Source of the DNA: CALJGI01 sp047618115
GTDB lineage: Bacteria > Pseudomonadota > Gammaproteobacteria > Pseudomonadales > Halieaceae
DNA length: 5,290 nucleotides
NCBI GenBank assembly: GCA_047618115.1
Contig: JBLHKV010000265.1
Coordinates: 1-5,290 of the forward strand
Reading direction: 5' to 3'
The notes beneath the pieces are model-generated. The model saw nothing but the letters and a program-made list of their open reading frames with translations, ran no database searches and was not told where the DNA came from. How positions within the stretch are numbered: position 1 is the stretch's first letter; each line of letters starts with the position of its first letter. Shown piece by piece: positions 1 through 5,171 of the stretch. The position numbers and the translations under genes are program-made.

Positions 1-378
1 TCTCGTCTACCTAACACGCCAGAGCTCAAGTTCAACGCCTATGCACAGTACACCTGGCCAACCGATATGGTTGAAGGCGCCGAGATGTATGCGCGTTTGC
101 AATACAGCTATCAGGGTGACAGCCTCAATCAATTGGAAGAATTTTCCGAGGATAGTGGCACGCCTCAGCGTACACAGGGCAGTTACAGCATTGCTGACTT
201 CAAGGTTGGTATGACGACAGAACAGTGGGAAATTCAGGGCTATGTCAACAATCTTACCGACGAGAGAGCGGACTTGTATAGCAACGTGTTTTTCCATAAC
301 ACCTTCTTTGGCAAGGATCGCGTCACCACCAACCGTCCCTTGGAGTACGGCGTGAGTTTCAGCTACAACTGGAACTAA
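1..378 (+). CDS. TonB-dependent outer-membrane receptor, C-terminal fragment
   Basis: The reading frame is open from the first base of the window and ends at TAA 376-378, giving the last 125 residues of a larger protein whose start lies upstream. The sequence has the alternating polar/aromatic pattern of outer-membrane beta strands (for example AYAQYTW, MYARLQYSY, WEIQGYVNNLTDE). The NNLTDE stretch followed by a final strand that ends in aromatics (YGVSFSYNWN) is typical of the last strands of TonB-dependent receptor barrels. Family knowledge: these receptors import siderophores, vitamins, glycans or other large ligands across the outer membrane using TonB/ExbBD energy. The plug domain and TonB box are outside the window, so the ligand cannot be inferred. 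The gene is followed after 18 bp by a strong intrinsic terminator, so it is the last gene of its transcript. An antisense ORF over 7-297 is a shadow. Confidence 0.85.
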   Translation, partial: SRLPNTPELKFNAYAQYTWPTDMVEGAEMYARLQYSYQGDSLNQLEEFSEDSGTPQRTQGSYSIADFKVGMTTEQWEIQGYVNNLTDERADLYSNVFFHNTFFGKDRVTTNRPLEYGVSFSYNWN

Positions 379-396
379 CTCTGTAGTTCGGGATAT

Positions 397-426
397 AAAA
401 AAGCGGCCAATAGGCCGCTTTTTTTT
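397..426 (+). terminator. Rho-independent terminator, probably bidirectional
   Basis: The stem arms are AAAAAAGCGGCC (397-408) and GGCCGCTTTTTT (413-424), with a 4-nt loop AATA and a run of eight T from 419 to 426. The hairpin begins 18 bp after the stop of the receptor gene and is positioned to end its transcript. Because the A-run on the left becomes a T-run on the other strand, the same hairpin can also stop transcripts arriving from the methyltransferase gene on the minus strand. Confidence 0.93.
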
Positions 427-434
427 GATCTAAT

Positions 435-559
435 TTTAGGGACAGTTTACTTAAATAGTTTTGGGGACAGTTTACTTAATTATTTGAATTTCAACGTCTG
501 TGAAATTCAAATAATTAAGTAAACTGTCCCCAAAACTATTTAAGTAAACTGTCCCTAAA
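435..559. repeat. Nested perfect inverted repeat (59-bp arms, 7-nt loop), REP/MITE-like
   Basis: Bases 435-493 are the exact reverse complement of 501-559, around the loop ACGTCTG (494-500). Each arm contains two tandem 25-bp units (435-459 and 460-484) that match at 22 of 25 positions, followed by TGAATTTCA. The core GGGACAGTTTACTTAA therefore occurs four times: forward at 439-454 and 464-479, and inverted at 515-530 and 540-555. From memory, this motif resembles palindromic repeats found near Y1/REP-associated transposases (RAYT) in gammaproteobacteria; I could not verify that here. No transposase gene is present, so if mobile it would be non-autonomous. It ends 6 bp before the methyltransferase stop codon and would form a very long hairpin in any transcript crossing it. 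No flanking target-site duplication was obvious. Confidence 0.9.
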
Positions 560-565
560 GCTGCT

Positions 566-2023
566 CTATTTCAGTTCCAAAAATCCCCGCTCGGTGAACA
601 TGCGCAAAATGGGTAGAAACTGCTCTCTCATTTTGCCCGGGTCGCTTTTACTGGATGAGACGAACTGTTCGATACATGCCGATACCGGTTTCGAGCCATC
701 GAACAGATTGAGCAAAGCCATAACTGGCATATCTACATCTGCTTCCAGTGGCAGTACACCCGTGCGCCGCAGGCGAAGCTTCTGCGACTGCCAGGCGTTG
801 TGCTGGCGCTCGTAGGATTGCTCTAGCTCGAGTTCGGTGGATAGTTGTAATGTGGCGCGCAGCAGAGCTCCGTCTGATCTCAGCTGCTGAGTGTGGTCGC
901 AGGCGGCTATACACGTGCTGATTGTCTGACCGGCAGCCTGTTTGATGTCGATGGGCAAATTGCGAATATGGAACCAGTTCTCGCCGCTACGCTTGCGGAG
1001 CAGGATCATGCCCGGGTGTATGGCGTTAACCTGGTGCGCTTTGAAATTAGCCATCCAGGCGCCAAAGTCTCCTTGTTGATCGACGTTGGGTCCGCCCAGA
1101 TCAGACAGGCGAATCGAGGTGTATCGGGTAGTTGGAATCGGCGATGTGCGCAGCACCCAGGTGTCGCAACCTGATTCCTTTGTCCAATTTTGCAGCCGCT
1201 GCTGCCATGATTCGCCGGCAATCTCCACCCATTCACACAACATCTGTAAGTGGCCACCCTCGTTTAAGAAGGCGGGTGCTTCCCGGACTAATTCTCGGCA
1301 AAATTCGTCGAGGACCATGGGGTTATCGCGATAGACAAACTCGTCTCCGGGCCCGATCACGAATGGTGGATTGCTGATGATTAGGTCAAAGGTTTGACCC
1401 TCGAGTGCCTCAAAGACGTTACCTGTTACAAACGCTATATTATCCCTGCCGTTAATAGCCGCGTTGATTTGTGCGTAATGTATAGCTGCTGCACTGATGT
1501 CGGAGGCTACCACCTGTTTGCTGAACCCGCTGGCAAACACGGCGTGGATGCCGCAGCCACAACACAGATCGAGTGCGGTATCGACCGGCTCTGTTAGCAT
1601 TAAGTGCTTCAGGAAGTTTGCGGAGTGCGTGCTGGCCGGCAAGATAAACTCCGCTGCATGCTCGGAACCCACAACGTGGAAGGCATCGGATAAAAACACA
1701 TACGGCCCTATTGGGACGATGACCACTTTTGCCCTGACCTTGTCTGCCTCAGTTTCCAGAAAGTTGTATTTGCTACAGAGTTCGTAAATCCACTCTGGTA
1801 GCAATTTTTCTACAGCGTCCTTGGGCAAGGTATTGCCTAGCAAGAAAAAACGCACCAGCGCGTTAAATGATGTGGGCTCGTGCGTTTGCAAAGACACCGA
1901 CTGGTAGTTCTCGGAGGAGGGTGGCCGCGCTGTCCGTAACTGTGCCAACAGGCCGTCTTCAGTGTATCCCATCTCATCGAGGAAGGCCTTGAAGTGGGCC
2001 AGTTCTTGCCTATCTATAGTCAC
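566..2023 (-). CDS. Class I SAM-dependent methyltransferase with NPPF motif (MTS-type)
   Basis: This 485-aa protein starts at GTG (2023-2021) and stops at TAG (568-566). Residues about 1-140 form an N-terminal domain without a recognised catalytic motif. Residues about 145-265 are a Rossmann methyltransferase core with the glycine-rich SAM loop LDLCCGCGIHAV (151-162), the acidic motif II VASDIS (172-177, D175 expected to contact the ribose) and ISNPPF (216-221). NPPF is the catalytic motif of enzymes that methylate amino groups of nucleobases or of glutamine (HemK/PrmC, RsmC, RlmG). Residues about 290-485 form a C-terminal extension. The order N-domain, MTS core, C-domain and the text after NPPF (FVYRD, then a GESW segment) resemble a family of uncharacterised ~500-aa methyltransferases best known from actinobacteria (DUF7059-MTS-DUF7782), a match made from memory. 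The substrate is unknown; RNA or protein are both possible. A strong Shine-Dalgarno supports the GTG start. The gene is divergent from the desaturase and convergent with the receptor gene. Confidence 0.88.
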   Translation of the reverse strand: MTIDRQELAHFKAFLDEMGYTEDGLLAQLRTARPPSSENYQSVSLQTHEPTSFNALVRFFLLGNTLPKDAVEKLLPEWIYELCSKYNFLETEADKVRAKVVIVPIGPYVFLSDAFHVVGSEHAAEFILPASTHSANFLKHLMLTEPVDTALDLCCGCGIHAVFASGFSKQVVASDISAAAIHYAQINAAINGRDNIAFVTGNVFEALEGQTFDLIISNPPFVIGPGDEFVYRDNPMVLDEFCRELVREAPAFLNEGGHLQMLCEWVEIAGESWQQRLQNWTKESGCDTWVLRTSPIPTTRYTSIRLSDLGGPNVDQQGDFGAWMANFKAHQVNAIHPGMILLRKRSGENWFHIRNLPIDIKQAAGQTISTCIAACDHTQQLRSDGALLRATLQLSTELELEQSYERQHNAWQSQKLRLRRTGVLPLEADVDMPVMALLNLFDGSKPVSACIEQFVSSSKSDPGKMREQFLPILRMFTERGFLELK

Positions 2024-2032
2024 TCTATTTGT

Positions 2033-2038
2033 CTCCTT
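2033..2038 (-). promoter_or_regulatory. Ribosome binding site of the methyltransferase gene
   Basis: On the minus strand the sequence reads AAGGAG, then a 9-nt spacer, then GTG. This near-perfect Shine-Dalgarno fixes the non-ATG start at 2023-2021. Confidence 0.8.
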
Positions 2039-2133
2039 TCTACCAGGGCAGCGTCGTGTTAACGCGTGATACTAACACTGCATGTATGGTAGATCACGGC
2101 TGGCCTGAGGTATCATGTGACCAGACTATTTTC

Positions 2134-2137
2134 GAGG
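2134..2137 (+). promoter_or_regulatory. Probable ribosome binding site of the desaturase gene
   Basis: GAGG lies 8 nt before GTG 2146-2148. The in-frame alternatives, TTG 2029 and ATG 2086, have no comparable Shine-Dalgarno, and TTG 2029 would place the start inside the 5' leader of the divergent methyltransferase gene. This site decides the start chosen for the desaturase. Confidence 0.5.
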
Positions 2138-2145
2138 TTGTTGCT

Positions 2146-3183
2146 GTGAGTATTATCGGTCAATTCAAAGCTAGGTTTAAAGAACCCGTTGGGCTTGTCT
2201 ATCACGGGTTGGCGTTCACTTATGCCGGGCTAGGTTATGTGTTGGGGGTATTCGGCTTATTTGCCGGGGACCTGGGTATCAATATTGTCTCCACGCTGCT
2301 ACTGGGTCACGCAATGACCATTGCGGCCTATTTAATCCATGAATGCGGCCATAACACCGTATTCAAGGACAATAAGGACAATGCCCGTCTTGGCACCTTT
2401 CTCACCTGGCTGTGCGGTGCAAGTTATGGCACTTACGAAGACATTCGTTACAAGCATTTCCGGCATCACGTCGACAATGACGATGTGGTTTGGTTTGACT
2501 ACGAAAAACTGTTCCGCGAAAACACCCTGTTATACAAGACAGTCTGCGTGCTGGAGTGGTTTTACATACCCGCCCATGAACTGGTCATGCATGGTCTGAT
2601 GGCATTCACCTCGTTTATTGTGCCGGCACGGCGCGACCAGAGGCGACATAACCTCGTGTCGCTGATCGTTCGGGGTGGACTATACGGTTTTCTGATCTTT
2701 TTCTTTCCAAAGGTGGCTCTGCTATACGCTATAGCCTACGTCATCATGATGACGATACTGAGGTTCGTGGATGGTCTGGAGCACGATTACGGCTACCACA
2801 CCAATTTGTTTGAAGGTCCAATATCAGAAAACAAAGGGGATGCTGTGTGGGAGCAGGAGCATACTTTCAGCCCAATTATTTCCTGGAATTACGAGTGGGC
2901 TAATTGGATTATTTTGAATTTTGGCTATCACAACGCCCACCACGCCAAGCCGACCGCACCTTGGTACCGTTTGCCGAAGTTGCACAGAGAATTGTTCGGC
3001 GATGATTCAGGTAATGTGATTCTTCTGTGGCCGCAATTGGTGATGTTTCATCGCTGCCGGGTATCGCGCATTATGCACACGGACATGGGTGATGATGCCC
3101 CCTATGGACGACCTTACCTGTACGCGGCACAGCGGGCGGAGGTCGACGGCGGTAATGCGGCCTCGTTCCTGACTTCTTTTTAG
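2146..3183 (+). CDS. Membrane fatty-acid desaturase (three-histidine-box di-iron family)
   Basis: The predicted protein has 345 aa from GTG 2146 to TAG 3181-3183. It carries the three histidine boxes of membrane di-iron desaturases: HECGH (65-69), HFRHH (104-108) and HNAHH (262-266), the last in the context FGYHNAHHAKPTAPW. An additional conserved-looking EQEHTF sits near residue 237. Hydrophobic segments fall at about 14-40, 45-64, 132-160, 172-187 and 189-205, which places the His boxes on the cytoplasmic side as in the family. Such enzymes use O2 and electrons from ferredoxin or cytochrome b5-type donors to insert a cis double bond into acyl chains, usually of membrane lipids. The third box begins with H, not the Q of front-end desaturases, and no fused cytochrome b5 or ferredoxin domain is present. 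Some family members are hydroxylases or ketolases, so the exact reaction is not certain. A start at ATG 2086 would add 20 residues. No electron-transfer partner is adjacent and no clear terminator follows. Confidence 0.9.
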   Translation: MSIIGQFKARFKEPVGLVYHGLAFTYAGLGYVLGVFGLFAGDLGINIVSTLLLGHAMTIAAYLIHECGHNTVFKDNKDNARLGTFLTWLCGASYGTYEDIRYKHFRHHVDNDDVVWFDYEKLFRENTLLYKTVCVLEWFYIPAHELVMHGLMAFTSFIVPARRDQRRHNLVSLIVRGGLYGFLIFFFPKVALLYAIAYVIMMTILRFVDGLEHDYGYHTNLFEGPISENKGDAVWEQEHTFSPIISWNYEWANWIILNFGYHNAHHAKPTAPWYRLPKLHRELFGDDSGNVILLWPQLVMFHRCRVSRIMHTDMGDDAPYGRPYLYAAQRAEVDGGNAASFLTSF

Positions 3184-3523
3184 TCAATTGGCAGCCGGTG
3201 TTCGGAACTTAGCAGTGCCCGAGTTCTGCTGTTAGTTAGTTTGATGACGTCATCGGTATCTTGCACTGCCGGTGGCAAGTTTGGCGACAACTGTACTGAG
3301 GGCGAGGCGACGCTGGCAGCAAGCTGTGATTCCTCCTCAGAACATTAGAAGCGGCGAGGTATGAGCTGCCGCACAGGCGTGTGATCAAATGGCCTCATAG
3401 CAAGCAGTTTGGCAACTTCGGTCTTCAGGATGTCAAGTTAAGTGTCTCGTAGATCATTACTGGTTATCAGGCGCCGCTACAATTGCGTTTGTAACCTGCG
3501 GTCGGTAATGCCACTATAAAAAT
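3184..3523. other. 340-bp intergenic region, no supported gene
   Basis: No ORF here has convincing start signals or recognisable protein similarity. The frame of the desaturase stays open for 54 more codons after its stop, to TAG 3346-3348, and encodes a Cys- and Ser-rich stretch. Frame 3 is open from 3330 to TAG 3450-3452 and reads through GNFGLQDVKLSVS, which looks protein-like. Both may be decayed gene remnants, but I recognise neither. A 12-bp palindrome GATGACGTCATC sits at 3243-3254. On the minus strand, GAGGAGG (3338-3332) precedes a TTG-started 28-codon ORF (3322-3236), which I regard as unproven. I see no T-run terminator for the desaturase gene. Confidence 0.6.
3515..3520 (+). promoter_or_regulatory. 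Possible -10 element directly upstream of the PNPOx-like gene
   Basis: TATAAA lies only 3 bp before ATG 3524. Used as a -10 hexamer it would put the transcript start at about 3527, essentially at the start codon, implying a leaderless mRNA. No good -35 is present at 16-18 bp spacing, so this is weak. The absence of any Shine-Dalgarno before 3524 is consistent with it. Confidence 0.25.
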
Positions 3524-3976
3524 ATGAGCTTATCAATAAAGGGACCATGGTCCCATCAAGAAATCGGTCAGTACTTGGGCCGCGCAGAATTCCCCATACG
3601 ACTTTCGTGTTCGGGTGGAGACGGTTATCCGCGCTTGGTTAGTCTTTGGTATCAGTATCGCGATGGAGTGGTCTATTGCGTTACTCATAAAGACTCAAAA
3701 ATTGCCAGTTTGATTGCTGCAGACGACCGTGTGGCATTTGAGGTGTCCACGAATGAGACGCCTTATAGCGGCGTGCGCGGGCAAGCGCAGGCGACCTTGA
3801 AACCACTCGGTGACAGTCCGGTGTTGAGTGAGTTGCTAAACCATTATTTGGGTGGAGTAGACTCTAGCCTCGCCAATTGGCTGCTGTCGCGTAGCGATGA
3901 GGAGCTACTGATTACCTTGCGGCTGCGGCGCGTTTTCAGCTGGGATTATCGCGAGCGAATGGCGGTGGGTGCATAG
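3524..3976 (+). CDS. Pyridoxamine 5'-phosphate oxidase-like FMN split-barrel protein
   Basis: This 150-aa protein matches the usual size of the small, single-domain PNPOx-like family (Putative_PNPOx type). Residues 35-75 show the family pattern YPRLVSLWYQYRDG, a K at 59 after a short strand, and ADDRVAFEVS, which together build the flavin-binding barrel. The C-terminal RVFSWDYRERM (136-146) is a common ending in this family. Members bind FMN, F420 or haem and act as oxidoreductases or as uncharacterised flavoproteins; true vitamin B6 synthesis is not implied because this is not a full PdxH. It is expected to be soluble and cytoplasmic, with no signal or membrane segment. The start ATG is the only in-frame candidate after TAA 3506-3508 and has no Shine-Dalgarno. 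It is followed after 40 bp by a membrane protein gene on the same strand, probably co-transcribed. Confidence 0.82.
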   Translation: MSLSIKGPWSHQEIGQYLGRAEFPIRLSCSGGDGYPRLVSLWYQYRDGVVYCVTHKDSKIASLIAADDRVAFEVSTNETPYSGVRGQAQATLKPLGDSPVLSELLNHYLGGVDSSLANWLLSRSDEELLITLRLRRVFSWDYRERMAVGA

Positions 3977-4016
3977 GATGAATATTACTACCATCTTCCA
4001 ACATGGGTAGGTTCGC

Positions 4017-4556
4017 GTGACACAGCACGAATACGTTTTTGTAGCGGTTTCGATTATTCTTGGCTTGGCTATCACCCGCTTATTGCATACCGTGGCGATG
4101 CTGATACGCGCTAAGGCGAGGGTTAGCTTTCACTGGTCCAGCGCTGTGTACGGATTGAATGTACTGGCCTACACTTTGCAATTCTGGTGGGTCGGTTGGG
4201 GCTTACACGACAAGCAGGTATGGGCCTTTTCCGATTTTCTAGTGCTGGTATTTGGGTCTATTTGTATCTATGGGGCCGCTGAATTGGCCTTCCCCGTGCC
4301 AAATGAGGGTGAACTGGATATGTGGCAACACAACCAGGGGCTGGGCAGGTTGTCAGCTCTGTCGTTACTGGCATACTTCTCCGTTGGGCCCTACGTGAAT
4401 ATCAGTATGTATGGAAATCCTATACTTGCCGCGTTGACTTTGCCTGCTATTGGCGCAGCTCTAATGGGTCTGATGATCTTTATGCCGCGCTGGTTTAAAA
4501 CGTTGTCGGTGGTCTTTTCCTTGTATACCTTTGTTATTCTCTACCTCACGGCGTAG
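4017..4556 (+). CDS. Six-helix integral membrane protein of unknown function
   Basis: The product has 179 aa from GTG 4017 to TAG 4554-4556. Six hydrophobic segments are visible at about 6-29, 40-62, 71-92, 112-131, 134-156 and 160-178, so nearly all of the protein is in the membrane, with short loops. The N-terminus (HEYVFVAVSIILGLAITRLL) resembles a widespread uncharacterised proteobacterial family of small membrane proteins, recognised from memory only. No catalytic motif is evident; charged residues cluster in the loop at 93-110 (NEGELDMWQHNQ). An in-frame TAG at 4008-4010 excludes a longer protein; a modest AGG at 4009-4011 lies 5 nt before the GTG. It follows the flavoprotein gene by 40 bp, and its stop codon directly abuts the start of the lipoprotein gene, which suggests an operon. 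Confidence 0.75.
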   Translation: MTQHEYVFVAVSIILGLAITRLLHTVAMLIRAKARVSFHWSSAVYGLNVLAYTLQFWWVGWGLHDKQVWAFSDFLVLVFGSICIYGAAELAFPVPNEGELDMWQHNQGLGRLSALSLLAYFSVGPYVNISMYGNPILAALTLPAIGAALMGLMIFMPRWFKTLSVVFSLYTFVILYLTA

Positions 4557-4850
4557 TTGCTCATTAGACATCTTTTTTATTGTCTGAAAATTGTACTTAT
4601 CCTCAGTCTATTTACAGGCTGTAGCGATAATAACGATGTTGAAACCGTTCCGGAAATTCTTGTTCAGCCTATAGATCCACAGGCAGAACTGGATGCCTGT
4701 ACCAGTGGAAAACTCACTGGCGATGCACAAGTACTGGCTAACGGATGGACGTTGAATAACCGTAGTACCCGGTGTCAGGACGATTCCAATGTTCTTATTA
4801 ATCGCGGTAATCTTGCCGATCTCGGACTATCCCGTCGCCAGCCATATTGA
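4557..4850 (+). CDS. Small lipoprotein, N-terminal part; frame probably broken
   Basis: This 97-aa ORF begins at TTG 4557, immediately after the TAG of the upstream gene and in the same frame. It has a clear lipoprotein signal peptide: R4/H5, a hydrophobic core (IVLILSLF, 12-19) and lipobox FTGC with C22 as the acylated residue. Ser at +2 favours sorting to the outer membrane by the Lol system. The mature part has Cys48 (DACTSG) and Cys73 (TRCQDD). No domain is recognised. From about residue 88 the sequence (LGLSRRQPY) stops looking like the rest, while another frame carries a plausible continuation that includes two further cysteines, so the original protein was probably about 188 aa and this is its N-terminal piece. 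No good Shine-Dalgarno precedes TTG, so translation would rely on coupling to the upstream gene. Confidence 0.55.
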   Translation: MLIRHLFYCLKIVLILSLFTGCSDNNDVETVPEILVQPIDPQAELDACTSGKLTGDAQVLANGWTLNNRSTRCQDDSNVLINRGNLADLGLSRRQPY

Positions 4851-5124
4851 ATTCGGAGACTGGGAAGATGGGGCCTTCGGGTGCACCGGTATGGTCAGCA
4901 CCAACAATCGATGCGGAGCGATGAGCAAAACCGACATGGCGATTGAAGTAGTTGGGGTAAATGGTGCTATGGGTCGAGGTGGAACCATTGATTCAGGAGG
5001 CCCGGTGGTTGCCGCCGATATGGCCTACACTAACTCCGGCTATACCACTTTTGGTCGAGAAGCGACGTGGTTTGCGGGCCCTGGCAATGTCTTTATGGCC
5101 TACGGTTTACGCGAGCCAGAGTAA
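4789..5124 (+). CDS. Likely C-terminal part of the same lipoprotein, in shifted frame
   Basis: This 111-aa ORF overlaps the lipoprotein ORF by 62 nt in the +1 frame. From SDYPVASHIEFGDWEDG (about residues 12-28) onward it reads as a folded extracytoplasmic domain, with Cys32 (FGCTGM) and Cys42 (NRCGAM), Gly-rich turns and beta-prone segments to the end (VFMAYGLREPE). No family is recognised. Joining it to the upstream ORF near 4824 gives a lipoprotein of about 188 aa with four cysteines after the lipid-bearing one. The alternative is independent translation from ATG 4789: AGGA at 4777-4780 is well spaced (8 nt), and the first residues (MFLLIAVILPI) are hydrophobic, though without the basic residues normal for a signal peptide. 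I prefer the frameshift explanation. Confidence 0.5.
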   Translation: MFLLIAVILPISDYPVASHIEFGDWEDGAFGCTGMVSTNNRCGAMSKTDMAIEVVGVNGAMGRGGTIDSGGPVVAADMAYTNSGYTTFGREATWFAGPGNVFMAYGLREPE

Positions 5125-5160
5125 TATTTGACCACCTGCTATACTCAATGGCATGACCTC

Positions 5161-5166
5161 GGGAGG
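5161..5166 (+). promoter_or_regulatory. Ribosome binding site of the Tat-exported protein gene
   Basis: GGGAGG lies 5 nt before TTG 5172-5174. It supports the TTG start, since an in-frame TGA at 5154-5156 leaves no earlier start. Confidence 0.65.
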
Positions 5167-5171
5167 GTACC

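Noticed and set aside
7..297. Minus-strand 96-codon ORF opposite the receptor gene
   Set aside because: The plus frame carries a typical receptor barrel ending and a terminator; the antisense ORF has no supporting start signal.
435..559. CRISPR array
   Set aside because: Repeats are in inverted as well as direct orientation, with 9-bp gaps between core copies in each arm and no spacer-sized unique sequence.
594..1787. Plus-strand ORFs and an alternative minus-strand ORF inside the methyltransferase gene
   Set aside because: They lie entirely within a gene with clear SAM-binding and NPPF motifs, lack ribosome binding sites, and their translations are low-complexity Arg/Ser-rich. They are frame shadows.
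2029..2145. Longer desaturase start at TTG 2029 or ATG 2086
   Set aside because: Neither has a Shine-Dalgarno. TTG 2029 sits within the leader of the divergent gene, and the extra residues are polar and unlike the family's N-termini. ATG 2086 remains possible.
3236..3322. Minus-strand 28-codon ORF (TTG start) preceded by GAGGAGG
   Set aside because: The Shine-Dalgarno is strong and 9 nt away, but the ORF is very short with a TTG start, has no promoter I can support, and its peptide is unrecognised; chance is the simpler explanation.
3978..4010. Ten-codon ORF (ATG 3978) between the flavoprotein and membrane-protein genes
   Set aside because: It is in frame with the membrane protein but ended by TAG 4008. 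It is too short to support as a leader peptide without conservation data.
5128..5145. TTGACC (5128-5133) and TATACT (5140-5145) as a promoter for the Tat gene
   Set aside because: The two hexamers are only 6 bp apart, not the 16-18 bp needed, so they cannot form one sigma70 promoter. TATACT alone lacks a suitably placed -35.
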